DNA of 64,000 nt, taken from Candidatus Tisiphia endosymbiont of Dioctria linearis. Its GTDB lineage: Bacteria > Pseudomonadota > Alphaproteobacteria > Rickettsiales > Rickettsiaceae. The position numbers were made by a program, and so were the translations under genes. Positions 17,724-29,090 of this stretch are shown in pieces. Below the pieces are notes generated by a model, which was not told where the DNA came from, did no database searches, and saw only the letters and a program-made list of their open reading frames with translations. Location: assembly GCF_964026545.1 (NCBI RefSeq), contig NZ_OZ032156.1, positions 124,001-188,000 of the forward strand, in the 5' to 3' direction. Numbering within the stretch: the stretch's first letter is position 1; every line of letters begins with the position of its first letter.

Positions 17724-18995
17724 TTAAACGTAAACTAGGAAATTATCTACTAATTTTTCAACTTGTTGGAAAGTTTTTTTTTCACAATCACTATTATCTT
17801 GCCCATCATTTTTATCTTTCAACCCATCCAATACATCGCTAATCATCTTACCAACTTCTATAAACTCTTGTTCTTTGAATCCTCTAGTGGTACATGCTGG
17901 AGTGCCGAGCCTAATACCAGAAGTAATAAATGGTGAAGTGGCATCAAATGGTATCGCATTTTTATTGCAGGTTATACCTGCCCTTTCCAACGAATCTGCT
18001 GCCACCTTACCAGTTATACCATATTTTCGTAAGTCCACTAATACTATATGATTATCAGTACCATTAGTTAAAATATCATAGCCTCTTGCCATCAAACTAT
18101 TAGCAAGAGCCTTGGCGTTGCTGATAACCTGTTTTATATAAAGGCGATATTCTGGCTGTAAACATTCCAAAAATGCTACTGCTTTTGCTGCAACAATATG
18201 CATTAATGGACCACCCTGCAACCCAGGAAATAAAGCAAGATTTATCTTCTTACCCAATTCCTCATCATTTGACAGAATAAGACCACCACGTGGACCACGC
18301 AGAGTTTTGTGAGTAGTAGAAGTCACAACGTGAGCATAAGGCAAAGGGCTTGGATGCTCACCTACCGCAACCAGTCCAGCAATATGGGCAATATCTGCTA
18401 GCAAATACGCTCCTACTCTATCAGCAATTTCCCTAAATTTAGCAAAATCTAATTGACGCGAATAGGCAGAATAACCAGCTATAATCAATTTAGGCTTATG
18501 TTGCACTGCCAACTGCTCTATTTGGGCATAATCAATTAGATAACTCTCCTTATTTACAGAATAGAACACCGAGTTAAACCATTTGCCAGACAAGTTAGGC
18601 GGAGCACCATGCGTCAAATGCCCCCCTGTATCTAGCGACATACCAAGTATAGTATCATGTGGTTTTAATAGAGTCAAAAATACTGCCTGATTAGCCTGAG
18701 AGCCGGAATGAGGCTGAACGTTAGCATATTTACAATTAAATAGTGTTTTTACCCGCTCTATAGCCAAAAGCTCAGCCTTATCAACTTCACTACAACCGTT
18801 ATAATAACGTTTTCCCGGGTATCCTTCAGCATATTTATTGGTCAGAATCGAGCCTTGGGCTTCTAATACTGCCGGGCTTACAAAATTCTCAGAAGCAATC
18901 AATTCAATAAAATCATGCTGACGTTTTTTTTCACCATCGATAATTTGATATATTGCATTATCTGTTTCAGATAATTTTTTAGTAAAGATATTCAT
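17724..18995 (-). CDS. glyA: Serine hydroxymethyltransferase
   Basis: PLP enzyme that interconverts serine and glycine and makes 5,10-methylene-tetrahydrofolate. 423 aa, family length. [61 protein letters not shown] and the PLP-lysine loop [14 protein letters not shown] (Lys about 230) are all present. A charged insertion ([15 protein letters not shown]) lies near the C-terminus. It is the last gene of the yebC / glmU-N / esterase / glyA run, 12 bases after the esterase. Confidence 0.97.
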   Translation of the reverse strand: MNIFTKKLSETDNAIYQIIDGEKKRQHDFIELIASENFVSPAVLEAQGSILTNKYAEGYPGKRYYNGCSEVDKAELLAIERVKTLFNCKYANVQPHSGSQANQAVFLTLLKPHDTILGMSLDTGGHLTHGAPPNLSGKWFNSVFYSVNKESYLIDYAQIEQLAVQHKPKLIIAGYSAYSRQLDFAKFREIADRVGAYLLADIAHIAGLVAVGEHPSPLPYAHVVTSTTHKTLRGPRGGLILSNDEELGKKINLALFPGLQGGPLMHIVAAKAVAFLECLQPEYRLYIKQVISNAKALANSLMARGYDILTNGTDNHIVLVDLRKYGITGKVAADSLERAGITCNKNAIPFDATSPFITSGIRLGTPACTTRGFKEQEFIEVGKMISDVLDGLKDKNDGQDNSDCEKKTFQQVEKLVDNFLVYV

Positions 18996-19007
18996 TAATT
19001 TAACCTA

Positions 19008-19658
19008 CTATTTAATGAGGTGTGTTTTTATAAACTTGACAGCAAATTGTAGCCCCTTATCATCAATAGAATGTACAAGATTTGGTATTTTGTATTTACT
19101 ATAAGGAATATCATATTTCTCTAGATATTCTACTGTTTCATCCATACTACTTACATCAACCACATCGTCTAATTCGCCATGTATCAGGCAAACTGGTGTA
19201 GTTTTATTGATACATTGTTGTGGAGCAATTAATCTGCCAGAAAACCCTACCACACAATTAAAAGGTTCTTTTTGTATAAAATTTAAATATAACCCCATCA
19301 TGGTGCCTTGTGAAAAACCAATGATGATGGTATCTTTATTAGTTAAATTTAGCTCAGCTTGTTTCTTTTGGATTATGCTAGCAACTAAGCCACTATTTTT
19401 AGCTGCTAATTCCCTGACTATGTCAGGGGTACGATTATTTAGACTAAACCATTGTCTACCGTAAGGGGCATTATCAAATTTTTCAACGCCATGTGGTGCA
19501 ATAAAGTGACAATCGGGTAATTCCTTAGATATAAAAGGAACTAATCCTATTAAATCATCGCCATCTGAACCAAGCCCATGTAACAATACCACAAGTTTTT
19601 TACATTCACTGCTCAAACTTTTTACTTCTGGGTAAGATAATATTTCATTTTTAGTCAT
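19008..19658 (-). CDS. Carboxylesterase / phospholipase family alpha/beta hydrolase
   Basis: 216 aa, matching small serine esterases of the APT/YpfH type. Oxyanion-side [16 protein letters not shown] near residue 27, nucleophile elbow [10 protein letters not shown] (Ser about 117), acid in HGELDDVVD, and His in NLVHSIDD complete a catalytic triad. Substrate is unknown; relatives hydrolyse acyl esters or thioesters in the cytoplasm. It lies 3 bases after the glmU-N gene and 12 before glyA, in one operon. RBS GGAAC before the ATG. Confidence 0.88.
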   Translation of the reverse strand: MTKNEILSYPEVKSLSSECKKLVVLLHGLGSDGDDLIGLVPFISKELPDCHFIAPHGVEKFDNAPYGRQWFSLNNRTPDIVRELAAKNSGLVASIIQKKQAELNLTNKDTIIIGFSQGTMMGLYLNFIQKEPFNCVVGFSGRLIAPQQCINKTTPVCLIHGELDDVVDVSSMDETVEYLEKYDIPYSKYKIPNLVHSIDDKGLQFAVKFIKTHLIK

Positions 19659-19661
19659 TTT

Positions 19662-20402
19662 TTAAGTTCCTATAGTTAACTTAGCAATAGTTCTATTAGC
19701 TTCTTCTAGCTCTTGTTTAGTATTTACTCCGACCACTATGTCGTGGTTGGCGGATAGCAAATACGATACTTTTTCGCCATTATCCTTAACAATTTTTACC
19801 AGTTCCGTTAAATACAACTCTTTTGATTTATCAGGATTCTTTAAAAAAATAGTAGGTAAATATTTTTTTAATACACCATTGGCAAAAGCCATAATACCAG
19901 AATTACAAATTGTTACAGCTAGTTCTTCACTCGTTGCTTGTTTAAATTCAACAATTTTCAAAAAATTTCCTAATTCATCAGTAACTATTCGCCCATATTG
20001 CCCAGGATTATCTCGCTCAAAACACAAGGTTGTTATGGCAGAATTTGTCGAAACTAGATGTTCTAGTAAATCATTAATAATCTCTGGCGTAATTAAAGGA
20101 TTATCTCCATAAAGTACGGCTACAATTTTATTGTCATCAATTAAGTCCAAAGCACTATATACCGCATGAGCAGTACCAAGGGGTTCTGGCTGTAAAACAA
20201 ATTTACAACTATCTTTATAACAAACAATATGTTTTTCTAATTGCCAGGAGTGGACTAAGATAACTTCATTGCTAACTTGTTGGGCATTGGTTATTACCCT
20301 ATCAAGCATCGATTTACCACCAACTTTATGCATTACTTTTGGTAAGGTAGATTCCATTCTTCTACCATTACCTGCAGCTAGAACAATAACTTGGCAGTCC
20401 AT
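19662..20402 (-). CDS. GlmU N-terminal-type nucleotidyltransferase (single domain)
   Basis: 246 aa. LAAGNGRRMESTLPKVMHKVGGKSM is the GlmU/RfbA-type nucleotide-binding loop (here quoted in part: LAAGNGRRM and LPKVMHKVG), with QPEPLGTAHAV, LYGDNPLITPE and the N-terminal-domain closing motifs. The C-terminal left-handed beta-helix acetyltransferase of full GlmU (about 450 aa) is missing. It would form UDP-GlcNAc from GlcNAc-1-P, if substrate choice is kept; the acetylation step must come from elsewhere or from the host. Short GlmU-like proteins are known in Rickettsia. One base separates it from yebC. Confidence 0.85.
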   Translation of the reverse strand: MDCQVIVLAAGNGRRMESTLPKVMHKVGGKSMLDRVITNAQQVSNEVILVHSWQLEKHIVCYKDSCKFVLQPEPLGTAHAVYSALDLIDDNKIVAVLYGDNPLITPEIINDLLEHLVSTNSAITTLCFERDNPGQYGRIVTDELGNFLKIVEFKQATSEELAVTICNSGIMAFANGVLKKYLPTIFLKNPDKSKELYLTELVKIVKDNGEKVSYLLSANHDIVVGVNTKQELEEANRTIAKLTIGT

Positions 20403-20403
20403 A

Positions 20404-21156
20404 TTAAACGTCCTTCATAGTTTCATAAATTGTGTCAGATAATTCATAATTACCAAAAACTTTTTGCACATCATCACTTTCTTCTAAAATATCCACTAAT
20501 TTTAACAACTTCTCGGCTTTATCATTCTCTTCTATAATTATGGTATTTTTAGGCACCCAACCTATGTAAGATTCTTCAGGATGTCCATATTTACTGGTCA
20601 AAAATTCAAGAGCTTGCACAAAGTTCTCAATATCTGTATAGATTAAATATGTATCTTCTTCAGAAATCATATCTTTTGCTCCAGCCTCTAGGCTACTTTC
20701 AAACATAGCTTCTGTTGTGGCTAAATTTGCCGGATATTGTACTACTCCGAGATGATCAAACATATAGCTGACACTACCCGTTTCACCTAAATTGCCACCA
20801 AATTTGCTAAAAGCCGCCCTAATTTCCGCAGCCGTACGATTTTTATTATCAGTTAAAGCCTCTATTATTATTGCAATTCCACCGGGAGCAAAGCCCTCAT
20901 ACCTAATCTCGGTATAATTTTCGTTGTTATTCGAATCACTTGCCGCACTTATTGCCTTATCTATTCGATCCTTTGGCAAATTTTGACTCCGAGCGGCAGC
21001 TATGCTACTCCGCAACCGTGGATTATTGCTTATATCAGACCCTAATTTAGCAGCAGTAATAATTTCTCTAACTAACTTAGTAAAAATTTTTGCCCTTTTT
21101 TTATCTTGTGCACCTTTTCGATGCTGAATATTTTTAAATTTTGAATGACCTGCCAT
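20404..21156 (-). CDS. yebC: YebC/PmpR (TACO1) family protein
   Basis: 250 aa with the invariant start [20 protein letters not shown], then [47 protein letters not shown] and GSVSYMFD. The family was called a transcription regulator, but mitochondrial TACO1 and bacterial YebC act on ribosomes stalled at proline stretches. First gene of the operon ending in glyA; divergent from coxB with 175 bases between. Confidence 0.95.
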   Translation of the reverse strand: MAGHSKFKNIQHRKGAQDKKRAKIFTKLVREIITAAKLGSDISNNPRLRSSIAAARSQNLPKDRIDKAISAASDSNNNENYTEIRYEGFAPGGIAIIIEALTDNKNRTAAEIRAAFSKFGGNLGETGSVSYMFDHLGVVQYPANLATTEAMFESSLEAGAKDMISEEDTYLIYTDIENFVQALEFLTSKYGHPEESYIGWVPKNTIIIEENDKAEKLLKLVDILEESDDVQKVFGNYELSDTIYETMKDV

Positions 21157-21331
21157 ATTGTAATCTTAAATCATTATTGAGTAAGCCGAATCGTATCAGA
21201 AGGCAATTTAAAGTCAATAGTAAATTCCTCAAGTTTTTTCACCATACTTTATTTTTTACTTTAATAAAACTGTATATCGTCTTATATTGTCTAACTATAA
21301 CATATAGAATTGAGTCCACTAAGTACTATTT

Positions 21332-22279
21332 ATGAAAAAATTTATAATAGACTTGCTGCATAAGTCAAAAATAGTTGAAGGATTTTTAGGAGAAACGAAG
21401 CCAAGTACCGCAGTGTACATAAACGTACATGAGCAGCTGAGGCGAGTTTCGACGACAAAATCATCAACTAGATTGACTTATGTAGCAAGTCTAATTTTAT
21501 ATCTCTTATTTGCTCACGACTGCCTAGCATCAGAACCTCAGGCATGGCAAATGCTGTTACAGACTCCAGCCAGTCATCTTATGGAAGAGCTTCAGGAGTT
21601 TCATAATTTCCTACTGCTCATATCAGGAGGAATAGTTGCTTTTATTATTGTTTTATTAATTTATGTTTGCATCAGATTTAATGCCAAAGCCAATCCTATT
21701 CCAGCAAAATTTTCTGATAATATATTGGTTGAAATTATTTGGACGATAATTCCTATAGTTATTTTAATTATTATTGCTGTACCATCATTTCGTGTTGCAC
21801 GTATTGCAGAAGATATTCCTGAAATAGACATGACGGTTAAAGTTGTAGGATATCAGTGGTATTGGCACTATATCTACCCTGATTATGATAATATGGAATT
21901 TGATAGTTGTTTAATTACTGATGAAAACTTAAAACCTGGTCAAAAAAGATTATTAGAAGTTGATAATCGTATTATTATACCAGAAAATACTACCGTAAAA
22001 TTTTTAATTACTGCAGGGGATGTTATACATAGTTTTGCAGTACCAGCATTAGGTATAAAGATCGATGCTGTGCCTGGCAGAGTTAATGAAACCTGGACTA
22101 AAATTAGTAAAAAAGGTGTGTATTATGGTCAATGTTCAGAGCTTTGTGGTGTTAATCACGGCTTTATGCCTATTGCCATTGAAGTAGTAAGCAAAGAAGA
22201 ATTTCAAGATTGGTTGATTGCGGCAAAAACAAAATTCTCTATGAAAGTAAAGACAAACGTTATTGCGATGAAACCATGA
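21332..22279 (+). CDS. coxB: Cytochrome c oxidase subunit II
   Basis: Carries the CuA centre that takes electrons from cytochrome c. Two transmembrane helices (about 91-113 and 133-152), then the periplasmic cupredoxin domain: GYQWYWHYIYPDYD, ITAGDVIHSFAVPALGIK and CSELCGVNHGFMPI with the CuA Cys/His/Met ligands. The N-terminal 53 residues differ from the family: a 144-bp repeat (21349-21492) is inserted in-frame after MKKFII(D). After it, a signal-peptide-like ILYLLFAHDCLA precedes SEPQAW. A TTG at 21470 could instead start the protein after most of the element. Normally next to coxA; here 1.6 kb away. Confidence 0.95.
   Translation: MKKFIIDLLHKSKIVEGFLGETKPSTAVYINVHEQLRRVSTTKSSTRLTYVASLILYLLFAHDCLASEPQAWQMLLQTPASHLMEELQEFHNFLLLISGGIVAFIIVLLIYVCIRFNAKANPIPAKFSDNILVEIIWTIIPIVILIIIAVPSFRVARIAEDIPEIDMTVKVVGYQWYWHYIYPDYDNMEFDSCLITDENLKPGQKRLLEVDNRIIIPENTTVKFLITAGDVIHSFAVPALGIKIDAVPGRVNETWTKISKKGVYYGQCSELCGVNHGFMPIAIEVVSKEEFQDWLIAAKTKFSMKVKTNVIAMKP
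21349..21492. repeat. Family B palindromic element, copy B2 (inside coxB)
   Basis: Ends AGACTTGCTGCATAAGTCA and TGACTTATGTAGCAAGTCT form an inverted repeat of 19 bases with one mismatch. Internal blocks (AAGGATTT.TAGGAGA.ACG, TGTACATAAACGTACATGAG) match the other family B copies. Length 144 is a multiple of three and there is no stop in the coxB frame. Confidence 0.9.
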
Positions 22280-22289
22280 GGATGCCGAA

Positions 22290-22535
22290 GCAATAAATTG
22301 TCATTTTCGCTTCGGTGCGGAATCTAGATACCTGCTTATGCAGGTATGACAACCTATCTTAGGTATGCATAAGCGTTAGTTTAAGAAAACAATAATTGAA
22401 AAACCGTCATTGCGAGGAGACCGTAAGGTCACGAAGCAATCCAGAAAAGTGATTAAAAATGGATTGCCACGCCACCTACGGTGGCTCGCAATGACGACTT
22501 TTCTACTTTACTTTCTTAAACTGATGCCTATGAGC
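22290..22535. repeat. Degenerate family E repeat followed by full-length family C element
   Basis: 22297-22352 resembles GGAATCTAGATACCTGC...GCAGGTATGACA (family E). From 22363 the left arm GCATAAGCGTTAGTTTAAG leads into the core (22405-22496) and the right arm TTTCTTAAACTGATGCCTATG ends at about 22531, so this copy shows both outer arms and is about 170 bp. Confidence 0.88.
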
Positions 22536-22553
22536 AAGGATAACATTAACTAA

Positions 22554-23816
22554 ATGAACGAGAGTCATATGGTAAGCCATAATAATCTTTATCCACATAT
22601 TTACCCAAAACAGGTTAAAGAAATTGTATTTTTAAAACATTTTATTCATAATCCTAACATAATGGTAGGTGATTATACTTATTATCATGATCACCGATAT
22701 CCAGAACATTTTGAATGTAATAACGTTGTAGGATATTATCAGTGTAAATTAATTATTGGTAAGTTTTGTGCTATTGCTAAAGGAACTATTTTTATTGCAG
22801 ATGATGTCAATCACCCAATGGATGGTTTTTCTACTTATCCATTTTTTATTTTCGAAGGTTGGAATAATTATACACCAACTCCTAATAAAGGAAGAAGTAC
22901 AATAGTTGGTAATGATGTGTGGTTTGGTACTAATGCAGTGATTATACCGGGAGTAACAATAGGAGATGGAGCAATTATCGGAGCATATGCAGTGGTGACC
23001 AAGGACGTACCCCCCTACTCTATCGTTGCAGGTAATCCTAGTAGAATTATTAAAACTAAGGGCTATAAAGATATTAAAATAATATCTCTTCTTGAAAGTG
23101 AAAGTAACAAAGAAGATAGTAAAAGCAAAAGAAGCCTAGCTGATTTAATTGTTGAAGATGAAGAACACCATAAATATATTATTGAAATTGAGCGTACTGT
23201 TAAGGATTCTTTCATCCATAAGGCTTGTTTTAATACTGCAAGGCTTATTGTTGATAATCTTGCTCAAAGAGAGGACTATACCCAAATTATCAAAATATTT
23301 CATATCTCTCTGCTTTATTTCCCTATAGGTAGCGGTAATGGTACTATTTATCATGGCAAGACTATCATACATGAAATAGAGAGTAATGAACGTTTAACTG
23401 TCCATATTAAAAATAAGGAAACTCACGAAATTTTTGATGCAACCAATATCTTACCAGAATATTTTTATATATCAGTGCCGTTGTTTAATGATCGTCTAGA
23501 AAAAGAGATCGATGATTGGTTGCATGTCCTGAAATATGATGAAGTACCACCAACTTACCATTCGCCTTATATGAGCCAAGTAGCGGAAAAGCTTAATATC
23601 CTAAAAATGACACCTGAAGAAAGGGCAAACTATTCCTATTACAGAAAGAAGCTTTATAATGATAGAGATGAACTACAAGGTGCTGAAGCTAGAGGAGAAG
23701 CAAAAGCAATAAAATCTATCGCTAAGAATTTGCTTAAAGCTGGAGTATCTATTGATGTTATTTGTACATCTACTGGACTTAGTAAATCTCAAATAGAAAG
23801 CTTAAAAGATGACTGA
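22554..23816 (+). CDS. Chimera: CatB-like hexapeptide acetyltransferase + truncated Rpn-type PD-(D/E)XK nuclease
   Basis: 420 aa. Residues 1-170 are a left-handed beta-helix xenobiotic acetyltransferase of the CatB/Vat type (FCAIAKGTIFIADDVNHPMDG with the catalytic His, VGNDVWFGTNAVIIPGVTIG, GAYAVVTKDVPPYSIVAGNP). Residues about 180-420 match the rest of an Rpn/YhgA-type recombination-promoting nuclease: KRSLADLIVEDEEHHKYIIEIE holds the D...ExE part of the nuclease core, and the tail AKNLLKAGVSIDVICTSTGL nearly equals that of the 29091-30002 protein. The nuclease N-terminus is missing, so the two genes appear fused. The gene splits coxB from coxA. An acetyl-CoA-dependent sugar or drug acetylation is possible but unproven. 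Confidence 0.82.
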   Translation: MNESHMVSHNNLYPHIYPKQVKEIVFLKHFIHNPNIMVGDYTYYHDHRYPEHFECNNVVGYYQCKLIIGKFCAIAKGTIFIADDVNHPMDGFSTYPFFIFEGWNNYTPTPNKGRSTIVGNDVWFGTNAVIIPGVTIGDGAIIGAYAVVTKDVPPYSIVAGNPSRIIKTKGYKDIKIISLLESESNKEDSKSKRSLADLIVEDEEHHKYIIEIERTVKDSFIHKACFNTARLIVDNLAQREDYTQIIKIFHISLLYFPIGSGNGTIYHGKTIIHEIESNERLTVHIKNKETHEIFDATNILPEYFYISVPLFNDRLEKEIDDWLHVLKYDEVPPTYHSPYMSQVAEKLNILKMTPEERANYSYYRKKLYNDRDELQGAEARGEAKAIKSIAKNLLKAGVSIDVICTSTGLSKSQIESLKDD

Positions 23817-23895
23817 CCTACTAGGGTATTATATCATAATTTAAAGATATTAAGAACTTAAAACAATTTCAGAATGACATGATAGAAAAGGATAA

Positions 23896-25476
<1,581 letters not shown>

Positions 25477-25489
25477 TAGAGGTAATAAT

Positions 25490-25941
25490 TTGATAGGTGA
25501 ATATATATATTGTGGCTTTTGGCGAAGAATAGCAGCTGGATTGTTTAATTACATTATTATGACATTAATATGTACAGTTATAGGTCTTGTATGTATAGTT
25601 ATGGGTGTTGTTTGGCTTTTTTTAACAAATATTTCTTTTTTTTAGCGGAAATATTTATGGATTGGACTTTTCCAACCACATTACTACTATTCTTATATAT
25701 TCCAATATTCGAGTCATCTTCAATGCAAGCAACTCCTGGCTGTTATATCTTGGACATGAAAATTATAAACAAAAATGGTACTCGAATAAGCTTTTTTAAA
25801 TCTTTGTTTAGATTTATTACATTAGTATTGATAAATAGTACTGGGATATTGATAATCCCAAATATTGCTTGCATTATATGTACCAATGAAAAAGTGTTTC
25901 TACATGACATATTGTTTGGCACCAGAATGATAAGGCAATAA
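25490..25941 (+). pseudogene. RDD-family membrane protein, frameshifted at a T8 tract
   Basis: Starts at a TTG (25490) with AGAGGT before it. Frame 1 gives CGFWRRIAAGLFNYIIM, the RDD N-terminal Arg and first helix, and stops at 25645. The rest (ATPGCYILDMKIINKNG..., SLFRFI, DILFGTRMI) is in the next frame to 25941. The break lies at T8 (25636-25643): one extra T would join the frames (SFFLAEIFMDW). RDD proteins are small membrane proteins of unknown or transport role. Either decay, transcript slippage, or a read error explains it. Follows coxA by 13 bases. Confidence 0.75.
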
Positions 25942-25963
25942 ATTTAATATTATGCAGCTACCC

Positions 25964-26001
25964 TAGGCTCTTATATCACATTTTCAAGATATAAGAGCCT
26001 A
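25964..26001. terminator. Bidirectional hairpin terminator
   Basis: A perfect 14-bp stem TAGGCTCTTATATC / GATATAAGAGCCTA with a 10-base loop (ACATTTTCAA). It lies between convergent genes (RDD on + and TerL on -). No long T run follows, so termination strength is uncertain. Confidence 0.6.
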
Positions 26002-26080
26002 GTATTTAGCCATAGTAAACTAACGTCTATTAGTGATGAAGCGTAATGTTAGTCGGGTTAGCAATTCCTCACTTCGCCAA

Positions 26081-27484
26081 TTAAAACCCCCGTATCCTTG
26101 CTATTGATTTGTTAGATCGCTCTTTGATAAAATTCAAAAATTGGCTAACTGAATCAACTATGTCATCGTTTTTGCAATGTGGGAAATTTAACAATTCGTT
26201 GAGCAATATAGTATTAAAAGCCGACTGTTTTGGCAAAACTACGGCTGTAGATTGGAATAAAGCTAAAACTGAGGAGAATCTAGTAATTTTATCAAGTCGG
26301 GGCTTTATGGCAACTATATTAACAATCCCATCTAATCTTAGGTCTTGTATAACTTGCTGACCACTGGCTTTATCTTCAATTAATATATATCTAGGACAAT
26401 ATTTCTTGGCTAGTTTTTCTACTTGCCCCTTTAACTCTGGATAAGTAACTTTTTGCCTGAACATTGATACAAGATAATATTTCTTATCTAAAATACCCCA
26501 AGAGGTACAAACGCTATAATCAGCATTTTCTGAAATTTTAATGGCGGTATCCCAACTTTGCACAAAATAATCAAATTTTTTTGGTATGGTTTCATAAAAA
26601 CTAATATCCTCAATATTTAACAATATACAATTATTAGATATTGGCTCTTGCAAATATTGAGCAGCATAATTATGCACACCAATTTCTTGTTCTAATTTTA
26701 TCAGATAATCAGAATTATCGCGAAAACTATGTAAAATATCACCTGTAACATATTGATATTTATACTTATTGATTGAAAATATTTGTTCTCGTTTTGCCAT
26801 AGCTGGAATTTTTAAATGATGCCAACAATTGGAATTTGCCAATAAATGTCCGCTTAAATCTTCTTCATGTAATCTTTGCATAACTAATACTATTGCTCCG
26901 GTATTTTTGTTGTTAAGTCTGGTGACAAAAGTTTGTTCAAACCATTCAATCACCCGTTTACGCATTTTGGGGGAATTGATTTGAGTAGGGTTATGTGGGT
27001 CATCAATAATGAGTATATCACCCCCCTCACCTGTTGCCGAACCACCAACTGACGTAGCAAACCTAAAACCATTATTATTTGTCAGAAATTTACTTTTTTG
27101 ATTATGTTTTTTACTTAAAATAGTCTTCAGAAAAATTTGCTGATACCAATCGGAAGTAAGTATCAAACGACAATCTAAAGAATGTTTTACACTTAATACT
27201 TGAGAATAGCTGGCAGACATAATCCTTTTTGTTGGATCATGTCCTAATATCCAGGCTGGCCATGCTACTCCAATACATACAGATTTTAGAGACCTAGGCG
27301 GCATATTAATGATTAGCCTCTTAATATCTCCATTCTGTACTGCTTGCAAATATTCAGCAATTAGCTCAATATGCCAATTGGCTTGATATTCTACTCCAGG
27401 ATTAATGGTATTAAATACTTTATTGATAAAACTATTAAAATCTTGCCTCAATATTGCATGTAATAACTTCTTCGGATAAGTCAT
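26081..27484 (-). CDS. terL: Phage-type terminase large subunit
   Basis: DNA-packaging motor ATPase/nuclease, 467 aa. Walker A-like NMPPRSLKS (residues 60-68), Walker B ILIIDDPHN (about 158), then an RNase H-like C-terminal nuclease (SWDTAIK near 320, IEDKASGQQVIQD, and D near NDDIVDSVSQF). Length is normal and no break is seen. Starts within the stop of the 87-aa gene (4-base overlap). With the portal it forms a three-gene set with no capsid or tail genes; it could be a phage relic or part of a gene-transfer-agent-like system, as known in alphaproteobacteria. Confidence 0.93.
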   Translation of the reverse strand: MTYPKKLLHAILRQDFNSFINKVFNTINPGVEYQANWHIELIAEYLQAVQNGDIKRLIINMPPRSLKSVCIGVAWPAWILGHDPTKRIMSASYSQVLSVKHSLDCRLILTSDWYQQIFLKTILSKKHNQKSKFLTNNNGFRFATSVGGSATGEGGDILIIDDPHNPTQINSPKMRKRVIEWFEQTFVTRLNNKNTGAIVLVMQRLHEEDLSGHLLANSNCWHHLKIPAMAKREQIFSINKYKYQYVTGDILHSFRDNSDYLIKLEQEIGVHNYAAQYLQEPISNNCILLNIEDISFYETIPKKFDYFVQSWDTAIKISENADYSVCTSWGILDKKYYLVSMFRQKVTYPELKGQVEKLAKKYCPRYILIEDKASGQQVIQDLRLDGIVNIVAIKPRLDKITRFSSVLALFQSTAVVLPKQSAFNTILLNELLNFPHCKNDDIVDSVSQFLNFIKERSNKSIARIRGF

Positions 27485-27744
27485 TGATATTTACTCAAAA
27501 ATTCAGCTATAATTTCTTTGTCCTCTTCTTTCATTATGGTGTTTTCATTTAAATACTCATCTTTGCTAAGTTTATTTAGCTGAATAATTAAATTGACTAA
27601 TTTATTCAGCGTTTCAGTAATATTCTTTTTAACTACTATCTCCCCCTTGGATTTTTTTGATTCTAGTTCATCTATTTCATCTTCAAGCAGAGAAACTATC
27701 TTAGCAATAAAACCATATAATGTAGTAATTGTATCGTTTGTCAT
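27481..27744 (-). CDS. Small coiled-coil protein between portal and TerL
   Basis: 87 aa, largely helical, with heptad-like DEIDELESKK and NKLVNLIIQLNKLSKDE. Overlaps portal and TerL genes by 4 bases on each side (ATGA), so it is co-translated with both. Its place suggests a packaging accessory such as a small terminase, but no HTH is visible and I do not recognise the family. Confidence 0.75.
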   Translation of the reverse strand: MTNDTITTLYGFIAKIVSLLEDEIDELESKKSKGEIVVKKNITETLNKLVNLIIQLNKLSKDEYLNENTIMKEEDKEIIAEFLSKYQ

Positions 27745-28907
27745 AATCTATCTCCACCATCTATTGGTTTAAGACCGACAAGAGATCTTTTCTCGTTCAA
27801 AGTCATAAAACTAGCATTGGAGATTTTAGCCCATAAATTCTCTCGTTTTTCGGTCAATGCTGAAATACTATCTCGATCAAAATCAATAATAATTTCCTCT
27901 TGATACCAGTGTGACAACCAGTTACCTAAGGCGTCTGATAATTTATCAAGCAACGGAATTAACGTCTCTTCCCACAGAGCTAATCTAGCTTCTTGCATAT
28001 TACTGTAAGTATTATCGCCATTAATACCTAGCAATTGAGGGGGAATACCAAAAGCTAAAGCTATTTCCCTAGCTGCAGAGTTTTTTGCCTCGATAAAATC
28101 CATATCCTTGGGATTAATACTCATTTCCTGCCAATCAAGCCCACCTTCTAAAAGAAGAGGCTTACCAGAATTATTACTACTGGTAAATTTTTCGGTAAGT
28201 TGCTCGTGTAACCTATCAAACTGCTCATCACTAAGATAACCATTAGTTTCTTTGACTATCAATGCTCCACTTGGACGAGCTCCATTCCTCAGTAAAGAAC
28301 TATTCCAGCTAGTAGCTTGCAAATGCAGATCGATCGACAAGGAAGCAGCATCGAGGCAAGATAATCCATAATAACAATTGGTAGGATGATAGTTTTTCAA
28401 ATGTAACACCTTGCTCATTCGATCAATTGGTGAAATAGGATAAATTTTTTCTCCGCTGCTATTTATATATCTATATGCTACTGGGGAATTTTTCTCTAAT
28501 ACTAATTCAGTTGAATTGGCAGGTAATAAGTAAATTTCTCGGGGGCGATTATTTATTAATGTTGCTAAAATATAAGCATTACCATATAACAGCTTACTTG
28601 CTATCACTTCACCAAAAAAATCTGCTCCAGCTTTTTCTGGATTAGGTTTTTTCAATAAATTATAAACAGGATGATTTGGCATTTTTTCAAAAGCCCCTCG
28701 GTTGTTTTTACTAACTATCCAAGGGACATGACTTGCTGACTGGGCTATTAAATTCACACATCGATAAACTATAACATTTCTACGATATGCCTCTATCCCA
28801 ACTTTTACATCCCTAAATTCTGAATTCCCTAAACTATTAAAATCAATAAATGTATGAGATTTACAATTTTTGGCTTTAAAGACCTTTTTAAGATATTCTG
28901 TTATCAT
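27741..28907 (-). CDS. HK97-family phage portal protein
   Basis: 388 aa. YRCVNLIAQSASHVPW, LLKKPNPEKAGADFFGEVIA, YGNAYILA, FIEAKNSAAREIALAFGIPPQLLGI and the wing/stem SNMQEARLALWEETLIP are the HK97/GTA portal signature. Forms the dodecameric DNA gate at the capsid vertex in phages. First gene of the three-gene operon. Intact, and the C-terminal LNEKRSLVGLKPIDGGDRL is a typical family ending. Divergent from the Rpn gene, 183 bases away. Confidence 0.93.
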   Translation of the reverse strand: MITEYLKKVFKAKNCKSHTFIDFNSLGNSEFRDVKVGIEAYRRNVIVYRCVNLIAQSASHVPWIVSKNNRGAFEKMPNHPVYNLLKKPNPEKAGADFFGEVIASKLLYGNAYILATLINNRPREIYLLPANSTELVLEKNSPVAYRYINSSGEKIYPISPIDRMSKVLHLKNYHPTNCYYGLSCLDAASLSIDLHLQATSWNSSLLRNGARPSGALIVKETNGYLSDEQFDRLHEQLTEKFTSSNNSGKPLLLEGGLDWQEMSINPKDMDFIEAKNSAAREIALAFGIPPQLLGINGDNTYSNMQEARLALWEETLIPLLDKLSDALGNWLSHWYQEEIIIDFDRDSISALTEKRENLWAKISNASFMTLNEKRSLVGLKPIDGGDRL

Positions 28908-29090
28908 ACTTACCTAAAATAAATTTCTTGTAATTACTTATAACATTATTTTATTGCTGCACTAAGTGTTGACGCATAAATATTCGTCAAATATTTAAAT
29001 TTTTTTTATTGCATTACATACCTCCCTTGATTACAAATAAATCAACTAAGCAATAAACAAGAAAAAATAATATGTCTAAGGATAATTAAG

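Noticed and set aside
26081..28907. Complete prophage
   Set aside because: Only portal, a small protein and TerL; no integrase, capsid, tail or lysis genes within reach.
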